Assembly: GCA_020635435.1 (NCBI GenBank)
Contig: JACJZU010000001.1
Coordinates: 682,001-746,000, forward strand
Source of the DNA: Flavobacteriales bacterium
GTDB lineage: Bacteria; Bacteroidota; Bacteroidia; NS11-12g; UBA9320
Direction: 5' to 3'
Length of the DNA stretch: 64,000 nt
Within the stretch, counting starts at the first letter, position 1, and each line of letters starts with the position of its first letter. Below the pieces are notes generated by a model. It saw only the letters and a list, made by a program, of their open reading frames with translations, was not told where the DNA came from and ran no database searches. A program made the translations under genes and the position numbers. Shown in pieces: positions 50,152-58,037 of the stretch.

Positions 50152-51189
50152 ATGAAACTACACAATCGAAGAAACAAAGAAGAATTAAAGACGGAGTTGC
50201 TCCGCAGCGATGAAAAGCGCATAACCATTTCGTTTTACCGCTATTACCAGATCGGTAATCCGGATCTATTCCGTGATCACTTCTACATGTTGATGGATTC
50301 CTGCGGAGTTTTAGGCCGGATCTATGTGGCACATGAGGGTATCAACGCCCAGATCTCGGTTCCCTACCGGGAGTTTGTCCGATTTGAACAGGCGATGGAA
50401 AGTATTGATTTTCTCCGCGGCATACGTCTGAATCTGGCCATTGAGGATGACGGTAAATCCTTTTTCGTGCTAAAGGTGAAAGTGCGTCCGAAGATCGTTG
50501 CCGACGGAATTGAGGATCCTGATTTCAATCCATCGAATATTGGTATTCATTTAAGTGCGGAGGAATTCAATCGACTCACTGCCATGGAGAACACAGTACT
50601 CGTAGATATGCGCAACCACTACGAGAGTGAAGTGGGACATTTTGAGGGTGCATGGTGTCCGGATGTAGATACTTTCCGAGAGCAATTGCCCCTGGTTGCA
50701 GAAAAATTGGAGGAACACAAGGATAAGAACATAGTGATGTACTGCACAGGTGGCATTCGCTGTGAAAAAGCGAGTGCCTTCATGAAGTACAAGGGTTTCC
50801 GGAATGTGTATCAATTGAATGGCGGGATCATAAACTATGCTCGACAGGTTCGTGAAAAGGGTTTAGAAAATCGCTTCAAGGGCAAGAATTTCGTTTTTGA
50901 CGAACGCCTGGAAGAGCAGATCAGTGAAGATGTGATCGCACATTGTCATCAGTGCGGTTCAGCCTTCGATCATCACACGAATTGTAAGAACAAAGGTTGC
51001 AATCTGCTCTTCATTCAATGTCCTGAGTGTGCTGATCGATACGAAGGTTGTTGCAGCGATGAGTGCAAGGAGGTGATCCACTGGCCGGAGGAAAAGCAGA
51101 AGGAGTTCCGCAAAACAAATACTTCAGGGATACGGATATTCAGCAAAGGACGTTTCGAACGTCAACCTAGTCCATTAGAAAGATCTTGA
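50152..51189 (+). CDS. trhO: tRNA uridine(34) hydroxylase, rhodanese family (TrhO/YceA)
   Basis: 345 aa. Hydroxylates U34 of certain tRNAs (first step to cmo5U/mo5U) using oxygen. An N-terminal ferredoxin-like domain (about 25-115, with H-E-G-I-N-A-Q) is followed by a rhodanese domain (about 125-235) with the active loop C198-T-G-G-I-R. A C-terminal Cys-rich stretch (about 260-310: C-H-Q-C, C-K-N-K-G-C-N, C-P-E-C, C-C-S-D-E-C) probably binds zinc, a normal feature of the family. The 3' end overlaps the convergent DUF3089 gene by 23 bp. Confidence 0.94.
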   Translation: MKLHNRRNKEELKTELLRSDEKRITISFYRYYQIGNPDLFRDHFYMLMDSCGVLGRIYVAHEGINAQISVPYREFVRFEQAMESIDFLRGIRLNLAIEDDGKSFFVLKVKVRPKIVADGIEDPDFNPSNIGIHLSAEEFNRLTAMENTVLVDMRNHYESEVGHFEGAWCPDVDTFREQLPLVAEKLEEHKDKNIVMYCTGGIRCEKASAFMKYKGFRNVYQLNGGIINYARQVREKGLENRFKGKNFVFDERLEEQISEDVIAHCHQCGSAFDHHTNCKNKGCNLLFIQCPECADRYEGCCSDECKEVIHWPEEKQKEFRKTNTSGIRIFSKGRFERQPSPLERS

Positions 51190-52165
51190 GTCGGTGTTTG
51201 GCATTTTCGCGAATATTTCCGTGGAAGAGGTTGTAGTCATAAACATGGAGACTGCCCAAAGGGCCATTGAATTCTCCACGCCCGTGTCCGTAGATCCTCA
51301 CAAAACCACCGTCGATCTTTGCAACTGCTGTTTTTGAGGAGAAACGTTCCGTTGCTGCCCCGAGTTTTGGGTGAAGTATTTGACCCGGTTTTGCGCTCAC
51401 TGTGGATGAATCGGATCGCCAGCTTACCGGATTCGTAGAAAGGAGCTTCAACTCAGAGCTCGGTATCATTTGATCACCTATAAAACTGTAGGATTTATCT
51501 CTCGGTTTGGCAATACCTGTTTTTCCGTCTATTGTCATCCAACCGGCTATACAACCGGTTTGATCCGGACCCTGGCAAAAGCGCACGGAATCGAAAGATT
51601 GAAAATGTTCTTCGGATATGGGGATACCAACGATATAGGCAACAACCAATTGCTTGTATCTATTCCCGCCGAAAAATTCCTCAATTAGTCTCAGCGCTAA
51701 ATAGCTACCCTGTGAATGTGAAGCCAGGATTATCGGTTTACCATGATTCCAGTTATCAAGATAATGTTGAAAGGCATTTCGCACATCTCCATAGGCTACA
51801 TCCAATGCGGACCTCAGCCCTGAAGTATCACCCTTAAGAAAGATGGGCAAACCTGCCTGAGAATAAATGGGCATAAATGATCGACCGAGATCTTCAAATG
51901 CGGAGAGCTGATTCCATTTTATATGTTCCAACCGCCTCCATTCAGCCTGAGAGATGCGTTCCTGATTAGGAGGATCTTGCCTGAAGTATGTGGTTGGATG
52001 TACGAAAAAAATATCCGCTCCAGGACCTGTATCATTAATTTCATTGCTATCCGGTAATACAAACCAGGCCGATGGATCCGCGTAGGATGTGCTGATCACC
52101 TGTGCGACGAGTTGGATCGTACCCGACAGGAACAGAAAAAGAAGGGCATGTCGCACGTTCATCAA
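51167..52165 (-). CDS. DUF3089 α/β-hydrolase-like exported protein
   Basis: 332 aa (a second Met follows immediately, giving 331). Signal peptide about 1-22 (…L-V-A-Q). Matches DUF3089, a lipase-like α/β-hydrolase: A-D-I-F-F-V-H-P-T-T-Y at the first strands, the nucleophile elbow A-S-H-S-Q-G-S, and a C-terminal L-H-V-Y-D-Y-N-L-F-H with the probable catalytic His. Predicted periplasmic esterase of unknown substrate. Convergent with trhO and overlapping it by 23 bp. Confidence 0.88.
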   Translation of the reverse strand: MMNVRHALLFLFLSGTIQLVAQVISTSYADPSAWFVLPDSNEINDTGPGADIFFVHPTTYFRQDPPNQERISQAEWRRLEHIKWNQLSAFEDLGRSFMPIYSQAGLPIFLKGDTSGLRSALDVAYGDVRNAFQHYLDNWNHGKPIILASHSQGSYLALRLIEEFFGGNRYKQLVVAYIVGIPISEEHFQSFDSVRFCQGPDQTGCIAGWMTIDGKTGIAKPRDKSYSFIGDQMIPSSELKLLSTNPVSWRSDSSTVSAKPGQILHPKLGAATERFSSKTAVAKIDGGFVRIYGHGRGEFNGPLGSLHVYDYNLFHGNIRENAKHRLKIFLMD

Positions 52166-52421
52166 AACGTCAAGATCTATTAAAAATTTCGAAGATGCTT
52201 AATTCTGACTTTCCCAAAAGCGAAGAATAAATTGACATCATTCCGTGAATTTCAATCGAAAACCATTCGCAAAAAGTTCATTATCAATGTTTTACAAATA
52301 CTTTTCAAATGACTATGTCTGCGTGTGGCCACAATCTGCCGCATCAATTGCTAAATTAAAGTTGAAAGACTGATATAACTCATAAAGGCTCCGACAGGGC
52401 GGGGCTATTTTTCCCGTCAAA

Positions 52422-53156
52422 TTGGAACGGACCTTGTTGACGGATATTCAAAACCGGTCGGTATCGGAGATGGTACGGGAAGATCATCGGACAGCTGATA
52501 TTTTCAAGCAGTTCGGGATTACATTCTGTTGTACGGAAGACTCCTCTGTTCGACGGGCTTGTGAGTTGGAATCGGTTCCAATTGATCGGGTGGTTTATGC
52601 CATACAGTCTTTACCCACCGACGAAAATATTCTTGAATATCAGGATCTGGCCCTTGAAGAACTGCTTGATAAGATGGAACTCCACTTCCACAGGTATTTC
52701 CGGTGGGAGATACCTAATCTTACCGGTTATCTGGATAAGATTGAGCGGATGCACAGCACCCAGATCACGGAGATCGGGGAAGTTGCCTATTGGTGGAGAT
52801 CGCTATCAGCTTATTTAACCGAGCATCTGATAAAACTGGAATTTGCCATCTATCCGCACATTCGCAAACTTTTATCGAAGAATGAACAACAACCTGAATT
52901 CGATAAACCCGTTTTCGGTAGTCTAACACATGTACTGCACATGTTTCGTGCGGATCAGGCCAAGATGTGCGACGCCATGGATCACATATCTGATCTGACA
53001 CACGAATTTCAAATTCCGATCAGCTGGTGCAATACGGTTGTGGTGCTTTATAGAAAATTTGCCGACATGGCTGTGAAGTTAACGCAGTACGTTGAAATTC
53101 ACGAAAAACACATTTTTCCGAAGGCAATCGAGCTCGAGAAACATGTAATGGGTTGA
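52422..53156 (+). CDS. Ric/ScdA/YtfE-like di-iron protein (Fe-S cluster repair type)
   Basis: 244 aa. The N-terminal ScdA_N-like domain (about 8-60) has F-G-I-T-F-C-C, the Cys pair of the family, though the usual Gly-Gly after it is T-E-D. A hemerythrin-like four-helix domain (about 75-240) supplies H-F-H-R-Y-F-R, a central H-S-T, L-T-E-H-L-I-K-L-E-F-A-I-Y-P-H, L-T-H-V-L-H and H-E-K-H-I-F-P. Ric proteins repair Fe-S clusters after nitric-oxide or oxidative damage. The start is TTG at 52422; TATTTTTC at 52406-52413 is near the -7 consensus and supports it, while the first in-frame ATG (52470) would cut the N-terminal domain. Confidence 0.78.
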   Translation: MERTLLTDIQNRSVSEMVREDHRTADIFKQFGITFCCTEDSSVRRACELESVPIDRVVYAIQSLPTDENILEYQDLALEELLDKMELHFHRYFRWEIPNLTGYLDKIERMHSTQITEIGEVAYWWRSLSAYLTEHLIKLEFAIYPHIRKLLSKNEQQPEFDKPVFGSLTHVLHMFRADQAKMCDAMDHISDLTHEFQIPISWCNTVVVLYRKFADMAVKLTQYVEIHEKHIFPKAIELEKHVMG

Positions 53157-53196
53157 GGCTTTGCCTATTTCACCCCGTTCCCACAATTTTGAATAC

Positions 53197-53538
53197 ATGA
53201 GTCCCATGCTGATTACATTCCTGCTGGTTGGTGTCGTTTTTCTGGTCGCTGGTTTCGCTTTGCGTTTACGTCCACCCAAGAAGATCAATCCCGTTTACGG
53301 CTACAGGACCAAGCTCTCCATGTCCGGACAGCAAGCCTGGGATCTTGGCCAGAAGATCTCAGCCAGATACATGATACGGGCAGGATTGGTATTCGTGATT
53401 CTCGCACCCATCGGTTCATTGTTGAAAATAAGTGAAGAGATGGAAATAGGGCTTTCCCTTTCTCTGCTCGTACTTCTAATTAAATTGATGCTGCACTTTT
53501 CTCACAGGCAATTGCAGCGTGCGCTCCAAAGCGAATAA
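53197..53538 (+). CDS. SdpI/YhfL-family membrane protein
   Basis: 113 aa from the ATG at 53197. Three hydrophobic helices (about 4-22, 55-75, 80-100), with the family signature between the first two: P-K-K-I-N-P-V-Y-G-Y-R-T … S-G-Q-Q-A-W-D-L-G-Q-K. SdpI is the immunity protein for a toxin in Bacillus, but most homologues of this length have no known toxin partner, and none is visible here. Inner membrane. Confidence 0.85.
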   Translation: MSPMLITFLLVGVVFLVAGFALRLRPPKKINPVYGYRTKLSMSGQQAWDLGQKISARYMIRAGLVFVILAPIGSLLKISEEMEIGLSLSLLVLLIKLMLHFSHRQLQRALQSE

Positions 53539-53563
53539 TCCTTTAAAGCGAAGTTGAAACCTT

Positions 53564-53571
53564 TATTTTTG
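53564..53571 (+). promoter_or_regulatory. Candidate -7 element of the M49-like lipoprotein gene
   Basis: TATTTTTG, exact TAnnTTTG. It lies downstream of one in-frame start (53554) and touches another (53572), so the first usable start is ATG 53596. Confidence 0.45.
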
Positions 53572-53595
53572 ATGGATAGAATTCACCCCCTTTCC

Positions 53596-55236
53596 ATGAA
53601 GAATTTAATTTACATCACGCTCCTAAGCACGTTGCTTTTTCAGGCTTGTTCGAACAAAAAGGACGGATCCGGGCAGTTAGCCGGGAATGAAACTTTGGAT
53701 ACCCTCGTTGATCCGGACAAGTACATCGAGGTAGAACTCAACACCGATCTCAGTGTACTCAAACCATATGAGCGCGCGATGTTGCCACATTTGTTGCGCG
53801 CAGCGGAGATCATGGACGAGCTCTTTTGGCAGCAAGCCTATGGCGATAAAAATACGCTGCTATCGGGCTTAGATGAGCGAACGGCGCGTTTTGCAACGAT
53901 CAATTACGGACCTTGGGACAGATTGGCCGGCGACCGGCCTTTTATACCCGGTGTAGGGCCTAAACCTGCAGGTGCCAATATGTATCCCTCGGGGATCACG
54001 AAGAGGGAAATCGTTGAGTCGGGTATTGACAGTTTTGGTCAGTATAGCATGGTCCGAAGGGATTCAATTGGACGGCTCATCACCATCCCATACCACGAGT
54101 ATTTTGCTCCATCGCTGCGGATCGCTTCCGACCAATTGCTGCAGGCCGCGGCACTTTGTGAGGAGCCAAGTCTGAAGAAATACCTTATCCTAAGGGCGGC
54201 AGCGCTTTTGAACGACGATTTCACCGAAAGTGATATCGCCTGGCTGAAAATGCAGGATAATGTATTGGATATCATTATTGGACCGATTGAGAATTACGAG
54301 GATAAGATCTACAATGCCCGAACTTCGTACGAGGCCTATGTGCTGGTAAAGGATACGGAATGGAGTAAGCGACTGGCGCGTTACGCGGCTTTTCTTCCCG
54401 AGCTTCAGGCCTCCTTACCGGTACCGGATGCGTACAAAAAAGAATCGCCGGGAACGGAATCGCAGCTCAATGCCTATGATGTGATCTATTATGCCGGGGA
54501 TTGTAACGCCGGCAGTAAGACCATTGCCGTGAATTTACCGAACGACGAGTTACTACAAACCACCTTCGGAACACGACGATCTCAACTGAAGAATGCCATG
54601 AAAGCCAAATTCGATCATATACTGGTGCCACTCGCCGATGTGTTGATCGACCCTTCGCAACGCAAACACATCACGTTTGATGCATTTTTTGCCAATACCA
54701 TGTTCCATGAAGTTGCACATGGTCTGGGCATCAAGTACACACTCAATGGAGAGAAGGTTAAGCAGGCTCTGCAAGAGCAATACTCGCCTTTGGAGGAGGG
54801 TAAGGCCGATATTTTGGGCTTGTACATGATCACTTACCTGAGGGAGAAGGGTGAGATCAGCGAAGGCACTTTGATGGATAATTACGTGACCTTTTTAGCC
54901 AGCATCTTCCGATCGGTTCGATTTGGGGCAAGCAGTGCCCATGGCAAAGCCAATATGGTGCGGTTCAACTATTTCGCGGAGAAGGGAGCCTTTGTTTATG
55001 AAAATGGCACCTACAGAGTTGATCCGGACCGCATGAAGGTGGCCATGAATGATCTGAGCACACTAATCATAACGCTGCAGGGAGATGGAGACAAGGCCGG
55101 TGTAGAAAAATTAATGTCGGAAAAAGGACTCATTCCTGCTGCTCTGGCAGCCGACCTGAAGAAGCTGGAATCAGCGGGTATTCCCGTGGATGTTGTGTTC
55201 AAACAGGGGGCTGAGGTGCTTGGCTTAACGCCTTGA
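53596..55236 (+). CDS. M49 (dipeptidyl-peptidase III)-like zinc peptidase, lipoprotein
   Basis: 546 aa. A lipobox (L-F-Q-A-C at about 14-18) predicts an acylated lipoprotein. N-Y-G-P-W-D-R-L, F-I-P-G-V-G-P-K-P-A-G-A-N-M-Y-P and the zinc motif H371-E-V-A-H375-G-L-G with E400-E401-G-K-A-D match the branch of the M49 family also seen fused to Nudix domains in plants. True DPP III has H-E-x-x-x-H, one residue longer; here it is a plain HExxH. It should cleave short peptides in the periplasm or at the outer membrane. Both zinc His and the Glu are present. Its 3' end overlaps the convergent gene at 55225 by 12 bp. Confidence 0.85.
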   Translation: MKNLIYITLLSTLLFQACSNKKDGSGQLAGNETLDTLVDPDKYIEVELNTDLSVLKPYERAMLPHLLRAAEIMDELFWQQAYGDKNTLLSGLDERTARFATINYGPWDRLAGDRPFIPGVGPKPAGANMYPSGITKREIVESGIDSFGQYSMVRRDSIGRLITIPYHEYFAPSLRIASDQLLQAAALCEEPSLKKYLILRAAALLNDDFTESDIAWLKMQDNVLDIIIGPIENYEDKIYNARTSYEAYVLVKDTEWSKRLARYAAFLPELQASLPVPDAYKKESPGTESQLNAYDVIYYAGDCNAGSKTIAVNLPNDELLQTTFGTRRSQLKNAMKAKFDHILVPLADVLIDPSQRKHITFDAFFANTMFHEVAHGLGIKYTLNGEKVKQALQEQYSPLEEGKADILGLYMITYLREKGEISEGTLMDNYVTFLASIFRSVRFGASSAHGKANMVRFNYFAEKGAFVYENGTYRVDPDRMKVAMNDLSTLIITLQGDGDKAGVEKLMSEKGLIPAALAADLKKLESAGIPVDVVFKQGAEVLGLTP

Positions 55237-55566
55237 TCGATCGGATCTCCACATAGCATAGGCCTTCCTGTGCTGAAGGTAGCCCTTCTCACGGTCGAAC
55301 CGATAGGCTTCTTTTTCAAAACTAATTGAATGGTAAGCTCTTTTCCGATCCTGAAGAATGATCAAATGCCAAAAGTATTCCAGGACATAAATGAGGTAGA
55401 ATGGGATTATGAGCAATTCGAGCTGTTGCCTGAGGTGAATCTGCTCGTGTTGTAACAATTCCGTAGTACATTCCGTTTTGTCGCGCACCACGATAAGAGG
55501 ATAGAGCGCCATAGCCCGAAATCCGTTTCCCAGCACGCGAAACAGAAGCGGGAATTGAATCATCAT
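55225..55566 (-). CDS. Small membrane protein with HEQIH zinc-site-like motif
   Basis: 113 aa (start at the first or second Met). A hydrophobic N-terminus, then L-L-Q-H-E-Q-I-H-L-R-Q-Q-L-E, a long hydrophobic helix (about 53-75, L-L-I-I-P-F-Y-L-I-Y-V-L-E-Y) and I-S-F-E-K-E-A-Y. The H-E-x-x-H followed by a downstream F-E-x-E-A resembles the metal site of M48/M56-type peptidases in miniature, a recurrent small protein in Bacteroidota as I recall. Activity unproven. Convergent with the M49-like gene (12-bp overlap). Confidence 0.7.
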   Translation of the reverse strand: MMIQFPLLFRVLGNGFRAMALYPLIVVRDKTECTTELLQHEQIHLRQQLELLIIPFYLIYVLEYFWHLIILQDRKRAYHSISFEKEAYRFDREKGYLQHRKAYAMWRSDRSRR

Positions 55567-55602
55567 TTTGCTTGAATTCGAGTAGACCTTTTGGGAGAGG
55601 GA

Positions 55603-56514
55603 TCACACCCCGACCTTATCTTTATGTTTTCGTCCGCTTTGATTGATGTTGCGTTCGATGTATTGAATGATCTCCCCGGCAATATTGTTTCCGGTTGCCT
55701 TTTCGATCCCCTCGAGTCCCGGAGAGGAGTTCACCTCGATAACCAAGGGCCCGCGGTCTGATCGGAGCATATCCACACCAGCAATATTCAGATTCAAAGC
55801 TTTTGCGGCCTTTACTGCCCGCGATGCTTCCAGTCTTGTGAGTTTAACTGCCTGTGCAACCCCTCCTTTGTGCAGATTACTTCTGAATTCGCCTTTTTGG
55901 CCTGTGCGTTTCATGGCACCAACAACTTTCCCATCCACTACAAAAGCACGTATGTCTTCTGCTCTCGCTTCTTTAATAAATTCCTGAACAATGATGTTCG
56001 CCTCCAATCCGTAAAAGGCCTCAATTACGGACTGTGCCGCCTTCTGTGTTTCGGCGAGAACAACTCCTTTTCCTTGCGTACTTTCCAATAATTTGATCAC
56101 GAGTGGCGCCCCACCGATCAATTTGATCAAATTCTTGATATCGCCCGGATACTTCGCAAAAGCCGTTCGAGGAGTTTCAATTCCGGCCCGGGTAAGTATC
56201 TGCAAACTCCTGAGTTTGTCCCGCGATCGCATGAGAGCAAGGGAACTGAGTGTAGTGAACACGTTCTGCATCTCAAATTGCCGGATTATTGAAGAACCAT
56301 AAAACGTAATGGAAGCTCCGATCCGGGGTATGATCGCGTCGAGATCCTCTATCATATGGTCTCCCACATAAATATGAGGATTAGTACCCTCCAATGCCAT
56401 ATAGCATTTCGCATGGTTGATGACCTGCGCTTCATGACCGCGTTCTCTGGCAGCCTCAATAAGACGCCTGGTGGAGTATAGGGAGGATTTTCGCGATAGG
56501 ACAGCGATTTTCAT
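55603..56514 (-). CDS. rimK: RimK-type α-L-glutamate ligase (ATP-grasp)
   Basis: 303 aa. RimK adds glutamates to the C-terminus of ribosomal protein S6 in enterobacteria. ATP-grasp hallmarks: P-L-V-I-K-L-L-E-S-T-Q-G-K-G-V-V-L, I-V-Q-E-F-I-K-E-A, D-I-R-A-F-V-V-D-G, and the Mg-binding end V-I-E-V-N-S-S-P-G-L-E-G. Cytosolic. Its start overlaps the stop of the zinc-protease-like gene by 4 bp, so the two are translationally coupled, as is common for rimK with an aspartyl/zinc-protease-like gene. It could also modify another substrate. Confidence 0.92.
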   Translation of the reverse strand: MKIAVLSRKSSLYSTRRLIEAARERGHEAQVINHAKCYMALEGTNPHIYVGDHMIEDLDAIIPRIGASITFYGSSIIRQFEMQNVFTTLSSLALMRSRDKLRSLQILTRAGIETPRTAFAKYPGDIKNLIKLIGGAPLVIKLLESTQGKGVVLAETQKAAQSVIEAFYGLEANIIVQEFIKEARAEDIRAFVVDGKVVGAMKRTGQKGEFRSNLHKGGVAQAVKLTRLEASRAVKAAKALNLNIAGVDMLRSDRGPLVIEVNSSPGLEGIEKATGNNIAGEIIQYIERNINQSGRKHKDKVGV

Positions 56515-56969
56515 AATTCAGATTGTTGAGAGAGATTGGTTAAACCGACGTCGACCAGAAAGCGACCTTTTAAAAATTTACGCCCCAATAATACAGGATA
56601 TTTCATATGTTCCCGATTAGATAATGTGAAGGACGTGCGAAATTTTTTTCCCATTAATACAATGTTGAGCTTCACCACATATCGAAATTCATAATCACCA
56701 AAAGAACTTCGGATCTTTCTTTCTACAAATTCGGTGGTTCGCAACTCTTTCTTGTTGTACATGGGATGCTTTTTATCCAAAAGAATAAAGGAGAGCACGT
56801 CTTGCCCGTTTATCTCCTTCACCCGAATGCGCGCGCAATGAATTGCCGAGGTATCTGCGCCCGTATCAATTTTACAAGGCACTTGAAAGAGTCCTGCATC
56901 AGGAAGATCGATAAAGTCACTGATTCCGATGGTCAGTTTCTGTTTGGGTTTCGACAAAGGCTTGGTCAT
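56511..56969 (-). CDS. RimB-like retropepsin-fold protease (DUF785/Zn_protease)
   Basis: 152 aa. A retropepsin-like fold with the catalytic D-T-G-A-D in C-K-I-D-T-G-A-D-T-S-A-I-H, followed by I-V-L-M-G-K-K and V-L-L-G-R-K-F-L, the second conserved G-R-x-F-L segment. In Pseudomonas the homologue RimB works with RimK on glutamylated S6. Here it overlaps rimK by ATGA, so it should act in the same pathway. Only 1 bp separates it from the fabH stop, so fabH, this gene and rimK are likely one operon. Confidence 0.9.
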   Translation of the reverse strand: MTKPLSKPKQKLTIGISDFIDLPDAGLFQVPCKIDTGADTSAIHCARIRVKEINGQDVLSFILLDKKHPMYNKKELRTTEFVERKIRSSFGDYEFRYVVKLNIVLMGKKFRTSFTLSNREHMKYPVLLGRKFLKGRFLVDVGLTNLSQQSEL

Positions 56970-56970
56970 A

Positions 56971-57975
56971 TTACCAGTTCATTAAGGCACTTGCCCAGGT
57001 GAATCCACTTCCGAAAGCTGCAAGACAGACCAGATCTCCCTCTTTCACTTTCCCCTCCATAATGGCCTCACACAATGCAATTGGTATGGAAGCGGCAGTT
57101 GTATTCCCATATCGCATGATATTGCTGTAGACCTGATCGTCGCTGAGTCCCATACTGCGTTGAACGAATTGCGAGATCCGAAGATTGGCTTGATGAGGGA
57201 CCAACAATTTGATATCGGACGCATTCAGCCCGTTTTGGTCCAATGCTTCACGGATCACTTCGGGGAAGCGAGTAACGGCATGTTTGAAAACGAAATTTCC
57301 GTTCATATACGGATAGTAATCCGTATAGTCGGGATCGTTCTGAGTTAGTATCTCATCGACCCATTTTTGCGTCGAAGGTCCTATGAGAGCGAGTTCGCGT
57401 GCGTGTTTTCCCTCGCTGTGAAGATGGGTTGAAAGAATGCCTCTCTCATCACTGGGGGATGCCGACAACACCGCTGCACCGGCACCGTCGCCGAAAATTA
57501 CGCTCACATTCCGTCCGCGAGTGGTTTTGTCCAAGCCCCCACTATGCAATTCCGAACCGATAACGAGAATATTATCATACATTCCGGTTCGGATGTACTG
57601 ATCCGCAACACTGAGTCCATAAACAAAACCGGAGCATTGGTTGCGAACATCGAGGGCACCGATCGTATCGATCTCTAGTGCCTCCTGAACCTGCACACCG
57701 GGACCGGGGAAGTAATAATCCGGACTCAGTGTGGCAAAAACTATAAAATCGATATCGGAAGGAGAGAGACCGGCTTGTTCGATTGCCATACGGGCGGCTT
57801 TAACGCCCATACCGGATGTAGTATCTTTTCCGGGTTCCACCCATCTGCGTTCACGAATTCCGGTGCGTTCCTGTATCCAGGCGTCGCTGGTATCCATGAT
57901 CTTTTCGAGATCGGCATTGGTAACTACGCGCTCAGGCACGTAAAAACCCATGCCTTTGATGATTGACTTTCTCAT
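56971..57975 (-). CDS. fabH: 3-oxoacyl-ACP synthase III (FabH)
   Basis: 334 aa. Starts fatty-acid synthesis by condensing acetyl-CoA (or a branched acyl-CoA) with malonyl-ACP. The full triad is visible: Cys114 in RNQCSGFVYGL, His261 in LVPHQANLRI, Asn291 in Y-G-N-T-T-A-A-S-I-P. Normal length. Upstream of the rimB-like and rimK genes on the same strand with 1 bp between. Some FabH-like enzymes serve other condensations, but nothing nearby suggests that. Confidence 0.94.
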   Translation of the reverse strand: MRKSIIKGMGFYVPERVVTNADLEKIMDTSDAWIQERTGIRERRWVEPGKDTTSGMGVKAARMAIEQAGLSPSDIDFIVFATLSPDYYFPGPGVQVQEALEIDTIGALDVRNQCSGFVYGLSVADQYIRTGMYDNILVIGSELHSGGLDKTTRGRNVSVIFGDGAGAAVLSASPSDERGILSTHLHSEGKHARELALIGPSTQKWVDEILTQNDPDYTDYYPYMNGNFVFKHAVTRFPEVIREALDQNGLNASDIKLLVPHQANLRISQFVQRSMGLSDDQVYSNIMRYGNTTAASIPIALCEAIMEGKVKEGDLVCLAAFGSGFTWASALMNW

Positions 57976-58037
57976 GCTTTAGGCTTTTTCGCAAATTACG
58001 AAAGCGAAAACTGAAAAAGACACCCTGATGTGTGGAA

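Noticed and set aside
53197..53538. SdpI-like protein as part of a toxin-immunity system
   Set aside because: No SdpC-like toxin or maturation genes are nearby and short SdpI-like proteins are common without toxins.
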